64,000 nt of DNA from Oscillospiraceae bacterium. GTDB lineage: Bacteria > Bacillota > Clostridia > Oscillospirales > Acutalibacteraceae. The stretch lies in assembly GCA_015066345.1 (NCBI GenBank), contig SVOQ01000006.1, positions 41,035 to 105,034 on the forward strand. The letters run 5' to 3'. Below are positions 8,835 to 18,429 of the stretch, piece after piece (positions within the stretch are counted from its first letter, which is position 1; every line of letters begins with the position of its first letter). The notes beneath the pieces were generated by a model, which saw only the letters and a list, made by a program, of their open reading frames with translations, ran no database searches and was not told where the DNA came from. Both the position numbers and the translations under genes were made by a program.

Positions 8835-9515
8835 ATGAAAAAGAAAATTATACTCATTGACCTTGATAACACCCTTATTGATTTTAACGAGTGCGCCCGT
8901 CATTCCGTTATTGATGCATTCGCTGAATTGGGCTTTACATATACCCCCAAGGTATTTGAAACCTTCATTGAGGAAAACGTTAAAATATGGAAACGTCTTG
9001 AAAAAGGTGAAATTGCCAAGGCCCAATTACGAGCCGACAGATGGAACATAATTCTCGGAAGGCTCGGCATTGACTATGACGGCACAATTCTTGAAGAAAT
9101 GTTTGAAAACGGTGTGGCACGCTACGCCTGCCCCGTTGAGGGTGCCTATGAGTTACTCGACTATCTTCAGGGTAAATATACGCTCTGCATAGTTTCAAAC
9201 GGATTCAGATTTGTTCAGGAAAGCCGACTTAAAATCGGTGATTTTGAAAAGTATTTTGATGGTATTTTTGTATCTGAGGATATAGGTATACCTAAACCCG
9301 CCAAGGAGTTTTTCGACTATTGCTTTGAAAGGCTCGGTAATCCCCCTAAGGGTGACACCTTACTTATAGGCGACAGTCTTTCGGCTGATATTATCGGGGG
9401 CATAAATTACGGCATCGACACAATATGGTTCAATAAAAACGGTGACCCTTTACCCGAGGACATCGAGCCCACGTACATAGTGAACAAGTTGGAAGAAATA
9501 AAAAGCATATTATAA
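8835..9515 (+). CDS. HAD superfamily hydrolase (YjjG-like)
   Basis: LIDLDNTLIDFNECAR, IVSNGF, LIGDSLSADIIGGINYGIDTIWFN. Confidence 0.92.
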   Translation: MKKKIILIDLDNTLIDFNECARHSVIDAFAELGFTYTPKVFETFIEENVKIWKRLEKGEIAKAQLRADRWNIILGRLGIDYDGTILEEMFENGVARYACPVEGAYELLDYLQGKYTLCIVSNGFRFVQESRLKIGDFEKYFDGIFVSEDIGIPKPAKEFFDYCFERLGNPPKGDTLLIGDSLSADIIGGINYGIDTIWFNKNGDPLPEDIEPTYIVNKLEEIKSIL

Positions 9516-9556
9516 AAAAGTCTCTTAAAGTCAGTGAACTTTAAGAGACTTTTCAT
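9516..9556. terminator. Bidirectional intrinsic terminator between convergent genes
   Basis: AAAAAAGTCTCTTAAAG TCAGTGAA CTTTAAGAGACTTTT. Confidence 0.85.
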
Positions 9557-9562
9557 TTAGCT

Positions 9563-11896
9563 TTATGTTAAATTGCAGGTATCTATTTTATACTCGCCAT
9601 CAGTACCATCGTACACAATTTCAAACTCATACGGGTTACCATAATATTCAGGCGATGGTGCTCCACCATTACATATAACCCTGTATCTACCGGGTCCCAC
9701 TTCCTCCATAGACATAGTATTAATGTCCATATCGTAGAAGCCCATACCATAATTAGGCACATAATAAATTGTGCCATCAGCTTTAAACCAATCACCTGCA
9801 TACGTAGTATTTCCCGGTACATCTGACGAATACGTTTGTGTAAATGTATCATCAATATAATTATATGTAAAATCTGATGATAACGCTTTTCGTAAATCCT
9901 CCCATGTATTAACACACGGAACCGAACCGCACTCCACAATCTGCATACCATCAAAAACTGCCAACTCATAAGGGTTAGAGCAATCAATCATACCTTTACT
10001 TTCGAAATAATGATACAAAAACGATGTCGCATAATTCCAATTATTAACAAGCTCAAATGCCCTGCTTCTTGTAAGGTCGGGGTATTGGGGTGCTATGGCA
10101 ATTTCCAAAATAACGGTTGAACCCTTTTCGAGTAAATCTCCATCAGAGTATGAACTTGAAATTACCGTACCCTCTGTATAATCCGAGGTTTCGGTATATG
10201 TAATCTCACAAATCAAGCCAACTGATTCAATCAGACTTACCGCATCTGATTCAGGGAAGCCTGTAACGTAAGGAACGTATACGTCGGTATTCTCGGTAAC
10301 CTCTTCGGGAGTTGAACCATCGTAATAATCATAATCATCGTAGTCATCTACGTAATCCTCATAGGGTGTGGGGTCAACGTAATCAACCGTATGACCTCCA
10401 AAACTACCTAAAAGAGGAACTGAAACGCCGAAAATTGCAAGAAGTGCAAATGCACCGACACCTAAAACACCTACAAGTGCTATTACACCAAGAATTGCAC
10501 CAACTACAACACCTGCTCCACCCTTTTTGGGTTCAACGCCCGATGCCTTCCACATAGCAATGGTATCAAGCATTTTTTCATATTCAAAGGTTGTATCCTC
10601 GTTGGGATAATTGCCCTGACTTACGGCAACCTTAAACCAATATGCCGCCTCTCTCAATGCATCAACACAACGCTCATCATCGGCATTTTTAAATTCGTAA
10701 GCAAGTGCCTCATAATATTCCTTAAGTATGCGACTTGCCTCATAATTCCCCGCTTTTGCCGAACCCTTAACAAGGTCAATATATTCCTGCTCACTGTACT
10801 CTTTAACGTAGTAAGCATAATAGAGCATTGCCTGATGATATCCGCCGTAAGCGGATGTTCTGAGCAATTCAATAGCTTCCTCATCATCATTGCCGCGGGA
10901 ATTAATAAGCTCACAGGCATATATATACGAAGCATAGATATTGCCGTTTTGTGCCATTATCTTGATTTCGTCAGGGCTTTCGTCGCCCTTGACACCGCTT
11001 CGTAATTTATCAAGCTCCGTATTATTGGCGGCAAGACCGTAAGCGGCTACGTTTTCAAGAGCAAATTTTTCCTGCTCTCTGCTGAATTTTTTGTACTCTT
11101 CCGTTCTGTACAATGCATCCGTATTTACGCCGACCCATCTGAGGTATTTAACGTAAACGAACAAATCAAATATACCGAAGGTTACAACACTAAGCAATGC
11201 CCAAAGAAGCATTTTGCCGAAGAGTCTGCCACCTAAACCGTTGAATGCCAAGGGACTTCCACCGATTACGGTGTTTGAAAGCTTCCACCTTTCAAGCATC
11301 ACCATGGCAAAGGGCATACCTATACCAAAGGTCACAAGCGAAAGCACAATGAAAAGCACGTGGTAGCCGAACCAACCACCTGCACCGCCTGTAAACTTAC
11401 TTGCAGTTTCATCGGGGTCATCTGCATAAACCGTGTGGCTTGTCATCCACTTCTGAATGCTTAAGCCGAACCATATACCATATATACCGAATGTGATTAT
11501 AGTAAGAATTACACCTAAAATATATTTACCGAAAAGCTTACCGCCGGTACCTGTAAACTTAAGCCTTCTGCCGTTTATTACCGTGTGGTTAACCCTCCAG
11601 CGCTCCATCATACACATAGCCCAAGGAACGGCTATACCCAAAGAGAAAACCGATATCAGACAATATAAAATCTGATGACCTATGTAACCGAAGTATCCAC
11701 CGTCAAAATATGACCTTTGGTCGCCTAAAACTCCGTCATCGCCAACGGGCGAAAGGTCATCATTGCCGTTTTTGCGAGATGCAAGTACCGCTATAAGTGC
11801 CACAAGACCGCCCACAATAAGAATAGCAATCAATGCAAATATAATAATACCCAAAACGCTAAAGCCAACGTTAGTAGCAACCTGCATAAAAGTCAC
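9563..11896 (-). CDS. Membrane protein: DUF898/YjgN-like TM repeats, Sel1-like repeats, TM, PASTA-like domain
   Basis: Repeated FSLGIAVPWAMCMMERWRVNHTVINGRRLKFTGTGGKLFGKYILG blocks; Sel1-like helices; VPYVTGFPESDAVSLIESVGLICEITYTETSDYTEGTVISSSYSDGDLLEKGSTVILEIA. Confidence 0.8.
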   Translation of the reverse strand: MTFMQVATNVGFSVLGIIIFALIAILIVGGLVALIAVLASRKNGNDDLSPVGDDGVLGDQRSYFDGGYFGYIGHQILYCLISVFSLGIAVPWAMCMMERWRVNHTVINGRRLKFTGTGGKLFGKYILGVILTIITFGIYGIWFGLSIQKWMTSHTVYADDPDETASKFTGGAGGWFGYHVLFIVLSLVTFGIGMPFAMVMLERWKLSNTVIGGSPLAFNGLGGRLFGKMLLWALLSVVTFGIFDLFVYVKYLRWVGVNTDALYRTEEYKKFSREQEKFALENVAAYGLAANNTELDKLRSGVKGDESPDEIKIMAQNGNIYASYIYACELINSRGNDDEEAIELLRTSAYGGYHQAMLYYAYYVKEYSEQEYIDLVKGSAKAGNYEASRILKEYYEALAYEFKNADDERCVDALREAAYWFKVAVSQGNYPNEDTTFEYEKMLDTIAMWKASGVEPKKGGAGVVVGAILGVIALVGVLGVGAFALLAIFGVSVPLLGSFGGHTVDYVDPTPYEDYVDDYDDYDYYDGSTPEEVTENTDVYVPYVTGFPESDAVSLIESVGLICEITYTETSDYTEGTVISSSYSDGDLLEKGSTVILEIAIAPQYPDLTRSRAFELVNNWNYATSFLYHYFESKGMIDCSNPYELAVFDGMQIVECGSVPCVNTWEDLRKALSSDFTYNYIDDTFTQTYSSDVPGNTTYAGDWFKADGTIYYVPNYGMGFYDMDINTMSMEEVGPGRYRVICNGGAPSPEYYGNPYEFEIVYDGTDGEYKIDTCNLT

Positions 11897-11960
11897 TCCT
11901 CATCCATATTTTAAGTTCAAATTACCATATCATTTTTTATGTGTCAATACGAAAAAAGAA

Positions 11961-12440
11961 TTATAAATCACAAATATCGTCATATTTAACTTTTATAAGC
12001 TTATTAATATCCGAAACGGCAATTTCCACCTGAAGCCCGATTTTACCCGCACTGAAATATATCCTGTCACCATTTTGGGCGGATATATCAACGGTAGTAG
12101 GAAACAGCTTCTTCATTCCTATGGGTGAGCAACCCCCATGTATATATCCCGTAAGGGGTAAAAGTTCTTTTGATTTAATCATTTCAATACTTTTTTCGCC
12201 CACTGCCTTTGCCGCTTTTTTCAGATTAAGTTCTTTGCAAACGGGCACAAGAAATACGTAGTATTGCTTTGATTTACCGACGGTTACAAGGGTTTTGAAC
12301 ACCTTTTTAGGGTCTTCACCCAGAGTATTCGCCACGTCTTCCCCTGCTATTACACCACTTTCGGTATAGTCGTGGACTATATATTCAATTTTCTTTTGGT
12401 CAAGAATACGCATTGCGTTTGTTTTTTCTTGTTTTGCCAT
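11961..12440 (-). CDS. ybaK: Cys-tRNA(Pro) deacylase YbaK/EbsC family
   Basis: NAMRILDQKKIEYIVHDY, KTLVTVGKSKQYYVFLVPV, GYIHGGCSPIGMKK. Confidence 0.92.
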   Translation of the reverse strand: MAKQEKTNAMRILDQKKIEYIVHDYTESGVIAGEDVANTLGEDPKKVFKTLVTVGKSKQYYVFLVPVCKELNLKKAAKAVGEKSIEMIKSKELLPLTGYIHGGCSPIGMKKLFPTTVDISAQNGDRIYFSAGKIGLQVEIAVSDINKLIKVKYDDICDL

Positions 12441-12441
12441 A

Positions 12442-13431
12442 TCAATCACCGTAAATCAGATAATCTGTATTTTCTTCACTATACTCAATTTGCTTGGACC
12501 AGTTTTTAAGATTTTCAATTCGGTCATTCAAGGTCAAATCCCCTTTTTCAAAAAAGGTTTTCATATCACAAAGGTAAATAAATCTTACACTTTCAACCGA
12601 AAAACAAACCCGTTCTTTCACACTTTCATCAAATACCGCCTTGATAAAATGACGGTAAATAATATAGGCAAGAATTTTTGAATAAAGCATATCACTATTA
12701 GTGGATTTTTTGAAATCATCTTCAATTTTTAAAATATCCTGAAGATTATCACCAAGTCCGTCTATAAAAACCGTCCATTGTTCATCAATGGGTTCGGTTT
12801 CTTTATATGCTTCAACAAGGTTATTAAAATTTTTGATTTTAATTTGTTCATTGCAAAAATTTCCGGTAAGCGAAAGACTCTTTACAAGTTTTTCCTCAAA
12901 ATCAGTTTCGGTACTGAATAAAATATCAAAAAGTCTTTCACGGAATGCACTAAGGAAAATATATGTATCCGACTCAATCACATCGTCCTCGTTATCAAGA
13001 ACAATTTCTTCACCGTCGTTTTCTTCAATCAATGAAAAAGGCTTTTCGTCATGAAGCAGAGTACGGCACACCTCCTCACAGGAAAGACCTAAACCGCACT
13101 CCGTAACACCGGGAAACCACTCGTAAAAACGAGGATGATTTTTACATATATCACAAATTGCATCCTCACCGCAATTAATAATAATTCTACAAAGATTACT
13201 GTCATTTAAAAATGGGCAACGGTCATTTTCGGAAAGTTCAAAACACCTGCTACCGTCCTCGGAAACTGTTATTTTACTGCGTATTTCGTCACCCAAAGCA
13301 CCCTGAAGTTTGTTATATTTATCAAATGAAACTTCATCAATATCAATTTCCCAACCGATACAACAATTGTCGGTGCATTTTGACGCAATACATTTGAAAT
13401 TATCATAAAATGAGGGTTTAATATATATCAA
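12442..13431 (-). CDS. fliB: FliB-like flagellin lysine-N-methylase family protein
   Basis: PSFYDNFKCIASKCTDNCCIGWEIDID, CPFLNDSNLCRI, ICKNHPRFYEWFPGVTECGLGLSCEE. Confidence 0.82.
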   Translation of the reverse strand: MIYIKPSFYDNFKCIASKCTDNCCIGWEIDIDEVSFDKYNKLQGALGDEIRSKITVSEDGSRCFELSENDRCPFLNDSNLCRIIINCGEDAICDICKNHPRFYEWFPGVTECGLGLSCEEVCRTLLHDEKPFSLIEENDGEEIVLDNEDDVIESDTYIFLSAFRERLFDILFSTETDFEEKLVKSLSLTGNFCNEQIKIKNFNNLVEAYKETEPIDEQWTVFIDGLGDNLQDILKIEDDFKKSTNSDMLYSKILAYIIYRHFIKAVFDESVKERVCFSVESVRFIYLCDMKTFFEKGDLTLNDRIENLKNWSKQIEYSEENTDYLIYGD

Positions 13432-14114
13432 TTCTTATCACCCGTTATCTCAATAACATAAATCTTTTGATTTTCAACACGGAATTTCACCTGAAACTCA
13501 TAGAAACTAAGCCCATAAATACGATTTTCGTCATCCTGATATGACGGTCGCGGGTCTAAGGATAAAATCTCGTAAAGATTTTTAATCTGCTCATCCGACA
13601 AAATGCCTTTTGCATTTTCGCTGAATTCCACCTGAATAAAATCATCTTTATGCTCGTCGGAAAAGCCCCCAACCGCCTCAGGTATACTATCCACATAAGG
13701 AAGATAAGGTTTAATATCGTAAATGGGTGTGTTGTCCGAAAGGTCCGCACCCGATACTATAAGAGTAATACCATTACCGCTTTTTTTCACACTCTCGAGT
13801 TTAACACAGGAAATCCCCAAACCGTTAGGACGAAACGGTGAACGGGTCGCAAAAACCCCCACCCTTTTGTTACCCCCAAGCCTCGGGGGTCTTACGGTAG
13901 GTGACCATTGACCGTTATTTTTTGAAAAGCCCCACACAAGCCAAAGGTGTGAGTATTGGTCAATACCACGGATTATATTTTCATCCGTAAACCCATCGCA
14001 AAACTCAATCTCGGATTTAACCGATGGTGCAAGTCCGCTTTGACGGGGTACGCCGAATTTTTCTTTATATGCATTTTTGATATATGCCACAGGCTTAATT
14101 GTAATTTCGTCCAC
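13428..14114 (-). CDS. trmO: TsaA-like/TrmO tRNA(t6A37) methyltransferase
   Basis: PVAYIKNAYKEKFGVPRQSGL, HLWLVWGF, RPPRLGGNKRVGVFATRSPFRPNGLGISCVKL. Confidence 0.93.
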   Translation of the reverse strand: MDEITIKPVAYIKNAYKEKFGVPRQSGLAPSVKSEIEFCDGFTDENIIRGIDQYSHLWLVWGFSKNNGQWSPTVRPPRLGGNKRVGVFATRSPFRPNGLGISCVKLESVKKSGNGITLIVSGADLSDNTPIYDIKPYLPYVDSIPEAVGGFSDEHKDDFIQVEFSENAKGILSDEQIKNLYEILSLDPRPSYQDDENRIYGLSFYEFQVKFRVENQKIYVIEITGDKN

Positions 14115-14160
14115 ACTATCACCGCCAACCTAAAGTTTAACATAAAGGGAATATATAGTC

Positions 14161-14420
14161 AAATTCGTAATTCATAATTCGTAATGCGTAATTAAAGGGG
14201 CACTTCGTGCCGATTGTAGATAAAGTTGTTGTAACGCGAAGCCTTATCATCCCTGTTCGGCTCTGCCGAATAGGGAGGGGGACCGCGTAGCGGTGGTGGG
14301 TAGTTCTCTTGCGGTTTTTCTTAGTTTGATAGAAGCAATATCTTCGCATTACAACTACCTTATCTATAATTCGGCTTTGCCCCGATAATTTTGCATTTTG
14401 AATTCTGCATTTTGCATTTT
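14161..14420. repeat. MITE-like intergenic repeat, copy A
   Basis: Terminal inverted arms GGGGCACTTCGTGCCGATTGTAGATAAAGTTGTTGTAACGCGAAG and CTTCGCATTACAACTACCTTATCTATAATTCGGCTTTGCCCC; core shared with 51298, 59703 and 63640 loci. Confidence 0.8.
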
Positions 14421-14449
14421 AAAAAGCTCCGCATTTCTGCGGAGCTTTT
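14421..14449 (-). terminator. Terminator of hydrogenase operon
   Basis: AAAAGCTCCGCATTTCTGCGGAGCTTTT. Confidence 0.85.
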
Positions 14450-14453
14450 AATC

Positions 14454-16205
14454 TTAGTATTTTGTTCTCTCAGTATAGCCTGTGTGAAGGATGTGATGAG
14501 CCTTGTGGCTTCCGGGTTCACCGAAGAATTCATCATAAACTGCCTTAACATCGGGGTTCTTATGAGATTTTCTTAAGGGAAGATTTTCGTCGTCTTTGTA
14601 AAGACCTTTAGCACGTTCTGCTCTTACGTCAACAAAGTTTGAAACAGATGCGGGAACGATGGGCTGACCGCCGCCGTTTACGCAACCACCGGGACAAGCC
14701 ATGATTTCGATAAAATCATATTTCTTTTCGCCGGATTTAACCATTTCAAGAACTTTCTTAGCATTTGCAAGACCTGAAGCAACTGCAACTTTAACTTCTG
14801 TACCGTTAAGGTTGTATGTAGCCTCTTTAACGCCTTCAACACCACGAACTGCGTTGAATGTTGCGAAATCTTCAAGTTCGTTACCTGTAACAACTTCGTA
14901 AGCGGTACGAAGAGCAGCTTCCATAACACCGCCTGTTGCACCGAAGATAGTACCTGCACCTGAAGCAAGACCGAAGGGAGCGTCAAACTCTGCATCGGGA
15001 ATCATTCTGAAGTTGATACCTGCTTTTTTAATCATTCTTGCAAGTTCTCTTACTGTGATAGAAGCATCAATATCAGGGAGTCCTGCAACTGCAGAATGGT
15101 CTGTTCTTTCTGCCTCAAACTTCTTAGCAGTACAGGGCATAACAGATACAACGAAAATATCTTTGGGGTCAAGACCCATTTTCTCAGCATAGTATGTTTT
15201 TGCTACTGAGCCGAACATACCCTGAGGAGATTTACAAGATGAAAGATTGGGGATAAATTCGGGATAGTAATGTTCGCAGAATTTAATCCAACCGGGTGAG
15301 CAGGAAGTGATAAGGGGAAGATTTTCGCCCTTGTTAAGTCTGCCGAGGAATTCGGTAGCTTCTTCCATAATTGTAAGGTCAGCAGCGAAGTTTGTATCAA
15401 ACACACCGTCGAAACCGAGCATTTTGAGAGCTGCAACCATTTTGCCTGTAACGATTGTACCCATTTCGTAGCCGAATTCTTCACCTAAGCCAACACGTAC
15501 TGCGGGAGCAGTCTGAACAACAACGTGTTTTGTGGGGTCGTTAAGAGCATCAAATACTTTCTGAGTATCATCTCTTTCGGAAAGAGCACCTGTGGGACAA
15601 GCAGTGATACACTGACCACAGCTTACACAAGCAACGTCACCGAGTTTATACTCGAAAGCTGAACCGATATGTGTATCGAAACCACGGTCGTTAGCACCGA
15701 TAACTGCAACAGACTGAACCTTGTCACAAACTGCTACGCAACGACGGCAGAGGATACATTTTTCGTTATCACGGTACATATGAGTAGCACTTGCGTCGAT
15801 GTCGTACTTAACAACGTCACCTGCATATGCGTTTTCGTCCTCAATACCGTAATCTTTACAGAGTTTCTGTAACTCACAGCTACCGCTTCTTACACAAGAA
15901 AGACATTCTTTCTTATGAGTTGAAAGGATAAGCTCAAGAGTTGTTTTTCTTGCCTGGATAACCTTGGGAGTATTTGTGAAGATTTCCATACCCTCGTTAA
16001 CGGGGAATACACAAGCAGCAACAAGGCTTCTTGCACCTTTAACTTCAACAACACAAATACGGCAGGCACCGATAGCATTGATTTCTTTAAGATAGCAAAG
16101 AGTAGGAATTTCAATACCTACCATACGAGCGGCTTCAAGAATTGTGGAACCGGCAGGAACCTGATAATCAAAGCCGTTAATTTTAATATTTACTGCATTT
16201 TCCAT
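14454..16205 (-). CDS. hndD: [FeFe] hydrogenase catalytic subunit, HndD-like
   Basis: N-terminal [2Fe-2S] and 4Fe-4S motifs; H-cluster motifs TSCSPGW, MPCTAKKFEAER, MACPGGCVNGGGQP. Confidence 0.95.
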   Translation of the reverse strand: MENAVNIKINGFDYQVPAGSTILEAARMVGIEIPTLCYLKEINAIGACRICVVEVKGARSLVAACVFPVNEGMEIFTNTPKVIQARKTTLELILSTHKKECLSCVRSGSCELQKLCKDYGIEDENAYAGDVVKYDIDASATHMYRDNEKCILCRRCVAVCDKVQSVAVIGANDRGFDTHIGSAFEYKLGDVACVSCGQCITACPTGALSERDDTQKVFDALNDPTKHVVVQTAPAVRVGLGEEFGYEMGTIVTGKMVAALKMLGFDGVFDTNFAADLTIMEEATEFLGRLNKGENLPLITSCSPGWIKFCEHYYPEFIPNLSSCKSPQGMFGSVAKTYYAEKMGLDPKDIFVVSVMPCTAKKFEAERTDHSAVAGLPDIDASITVRELARMIKKAGINFRMIPDAEFDAPFGLASGAGTIFGATGGVMEAALRTAYEVVTGNELEDFATFNAVRGVEGVKEATYNLNGTEVKVAVASGLANAKKVLEMVKSGEKKYDFIEIMACPGGCVNGGGQPIVPASVSNFVDVRAERAKGLYKDDENLPLRKSHKNPDVKAVYDEFFGEPGSHKAHHILHTGYTERTKY

Positions 16206-16218
16206 CGTTAGTTCCTCC

Positions 16219-18024
16219 TTATTTAATTACCGCTTTAAACTTACAGTTACCAACACAAACGCCACACTTAACGCATTTGTCAGTGTCGATTGAGAAGGAT
16301 GCAAGCTTATGACCGGGTGCAATATACTCAGTTCTTGTAATAGCATCAACGGGACAATTTCTTGCACAAACGCCGCAACCGATACATTTATCTTTATCGA
16401 TGGAGTATGTAACAAGGTCTTTACATACACCTGCGGGACATTTTTTGTCAACAACGTGTGCAATATATTCGTCACGGAAACGCTGATATGTAGAAAGAAC
16501 GGGGTTGGGAGCAGTCTGACCGAGACCGCAGAGAGAGTTTTCTTTGATGTAGTTACAAAGATATTCCATTCTCTCAAGGTCTTCCATTGTACCTTTACCG
16601 CTTGTGATTTTTTCAAGGATTTCAAGAAGTCTTCTTGTACCTACACGGCAGGGAGTACATTTACCGCAAGACTCGTCAACAGTAAATTTAAGGAAGAATT
16701 TAGCAATATCAACCATACAGTCGTCTTCGTCCATAACGATAAGACCACCCGAACCCATCATTGCACCTTTGGCAACGAGGTTATCATAGTCGATTTTGAT
16801 ATCAAGAAGGTCTGCAGGAAGGCATCCGCCTGAGGGACCGCCTGTCTGAGCAGCCTTGAATTTTTTACCGTTGGGAATACCGCCACCGATATCCTCAATG
16901 ATTTCACGGAGTGTAGTACCCATGGGAACTTCAACAAGACCTGTGTTGTTGATTTTACCACCGAGAGCAAATACCTTTGTACCCTTGGAAGTTTCAGTAC
17001 CCATTGTGTTGAAGAATTCAGCACCTTTAAGGATAATCTGAGGAATGTTAGCGAATGTTTCAACGTTGTTTTCGGTAGTGGGTTTGCCGAAAAGACCTTT
17101 AACTGCCGGATAGGGAGGACGGGGTCTGGGCTCACCACGGTTACCTTCGATAGATGTCATAAGAGCAGTTTCTTCACCGCAAACGAAAGCACCTGCACCA
17201 AGACGGACGAATAAATCAAAGTCAAAACCTGAACCGAAAATATTTTTACCGAGAAGACCGTATTCACGAGCATCGTCAATAGCCTTCTGTAAACGCTGAA
17301 CAGCGATGGGATACTCAGCACGAACGTAAACGTAACCTTCAGTAGCACCTGTTGCGTAACCGCAGATTGTCATTGCTTCAACAAGACAGTGGGGGTCACC
17401 TTCGAGAACTGAACGGTCCATGAATGCACCGGGGTCACCTTCGTCGGCGTTACATACAACGTATTTCTGGTCTGCTTTATTAGCAGCAGTAAAGCTCCAT
17501 TTACGACCTGTGGGGAATCCGCCGCCGCCACGACCGCGAAGACCTGAATCAATAACAGTCTTAATAACATCTTCGGGTGTCATTTCTGTGAGAGCTTTTG
17601 CGAGAGCTGCGTAACCGTCGTAAGCGATATATTCCTCGATATTTTCGGGGTCAATAACACCGCAGTTACGAAGAGCAACTCTGTGCTGTTTTTTGTAGAA
17701 GTTTGTTTCGCTAAGGGGTTTAACGTTTTCTGCTTCAACAGTTTCTTTGTAAAGAAGTCTCTTAACGATACGACCCTTAAGAAGATGTTCTTCAACGATT
17801 TCGGGGATATCGTCAACTTTAACCTCACTGTAGAAACAACCTTCGGGATAAACGATCATAATCGGACCTAAAGCACAAAGTCCGAAACAACCGGTTCTTA
17901 CAACTTTAATTTCCTCTTCAAGGCCTTTTTCTTTAATGTTAGCTTCAAGTGCCTCGATGAGTTCTCCGCTGTGGCTGGAGGTACATCCGGTACCGCCGCA
18001 GACAAGTACATGAGAACGATACAT
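16219..18024 (-). CDS. hndC: NuoF/HndC-like NADH-binding flavoprotein of bifurcating hydrogenase
   Basis: GLRGRGGGGFPTGRKW, NADEGDPGAFMDRS, ESCGKCTPCRVGTRR, C-terminal 2x4Fe-4S; start at MYRSHVLV after GGAGG. Confidence 0.94.
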   Translation of the reverse strand: MYRSHVLVCGGTGCTSSHSGELIEALEANIKEKGLEEEIKVVRTGCFGLCALGPIMIVYPEGCFYSEVKVDDIPEIVEEHLLKGRIVKRLLYKETVEAENVKPLSETNFYKKQHRVALRNCGVIDPENIEEYIAYDGYAALAKALTEMTPEDVIKTVIDSGLRGRGGGGFPTGRKWSFTAANKADQKYVVCNADEGDPGAFMDRSVLEGDPHCLVEAMTICGYATGATEGYVYVRAEYPIAVQRLQKAIDDAREYGLLGKNIFGSGFDFDLFVRLGAGAFVCGEETALMTSIEGNRGEPRPRPPYPAVKGLFGKPTTENNVETFANIPQIILKGAEFFNTMGTETSKGTKVFALGGKINNTGLVEVPMGTTLREIIEDIGGGIPNGKKFKAAQTGGPSGGCLPADLLDIKIDYDNLVAKGAMMGSGGLIVMDEDDCMVDIAKFFLKFTVDESCGKCTPCRVGTRRLLEILEKITSGKGTMEDLERMEYLCNYIKENSLCGLGQTAPNPVLSTYQRFRDEYIAHVVDKKCPAGVCKDLVTYSIDKDKCIGCGVCARNCPVDAITRTEYIAPGHKLASFSIDTDKCVKCGVCVGNCKFKAVIK

Positions 18025-18037
18025 TATTTTTTCCTCC

Positions 18038-18412
18038 TTATTCTGTAACAGCGCCAACTGTATATTCAACTACGGGGTTACCGTTAACGAGGTGTTCGTT
18101 AACAACTTTAGCTACCTTTTCGGCAGTCATTTTAACGTAAGTAACCTTTTCTTTACCGGGTTCAAAAACCTCAACGATGGGCTCGTACTGGCACATACCG
18201 ATACAACCGGTCTGTGTAACACTTACGTGCTTAACTTCTCTCTTAGCGATTTCGTCAGTAAGAGCTTTAAGTACGGGACGTGCACCTGCTGCAATACCGC
18301 AAGTTGCCATACCTACAACAACTCTTGTACCGTCGTTACCGTCAGCGTCACGAGCAGCAATCTGAGCCTGAGCTTTTTGTTTTATAGCAAGTAACTCTTC
18401 TAATGATTTCAT
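18038..18412 (-). CDS. hndB: Thioredoxin-like [2Fe-2S] ferredoxin, HndB-like
   Basis: VVVGMATCGIAAGARPVL, VTQTGCIGMCQYEPIVEV. Confidence 0.88.
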   Translation of the reverse strand: MKSLEELLAIKQKAQAQIAARDADGNDGTRVVVGMATCGIAAGARPVLKALTDEIAKREVKHVSVTQTGCIGMCQYEPIVEVFEPGKEKVTYVKMTAEKVAKVVNEHLVNGNPVVEYTVGAVTE

Positions 18413-18429
18413 TTTATTTCGTCCTTTCG

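Noticed and set aside
9516-9556. Regulatory RNA between convergent genes
   Set aside because: Simple strong bidirectional terminator explains it.
14137-14349. 70-aa minus-strand ORF
   Set aside because: Lies wholly in the MITE-like repeat, no RBS or recognisable protein.
16309-16833. 174-aa plus-strand ORF
   Set aside because: Antisense to hndC; composition reflects the complementary strand of a conserved gene.
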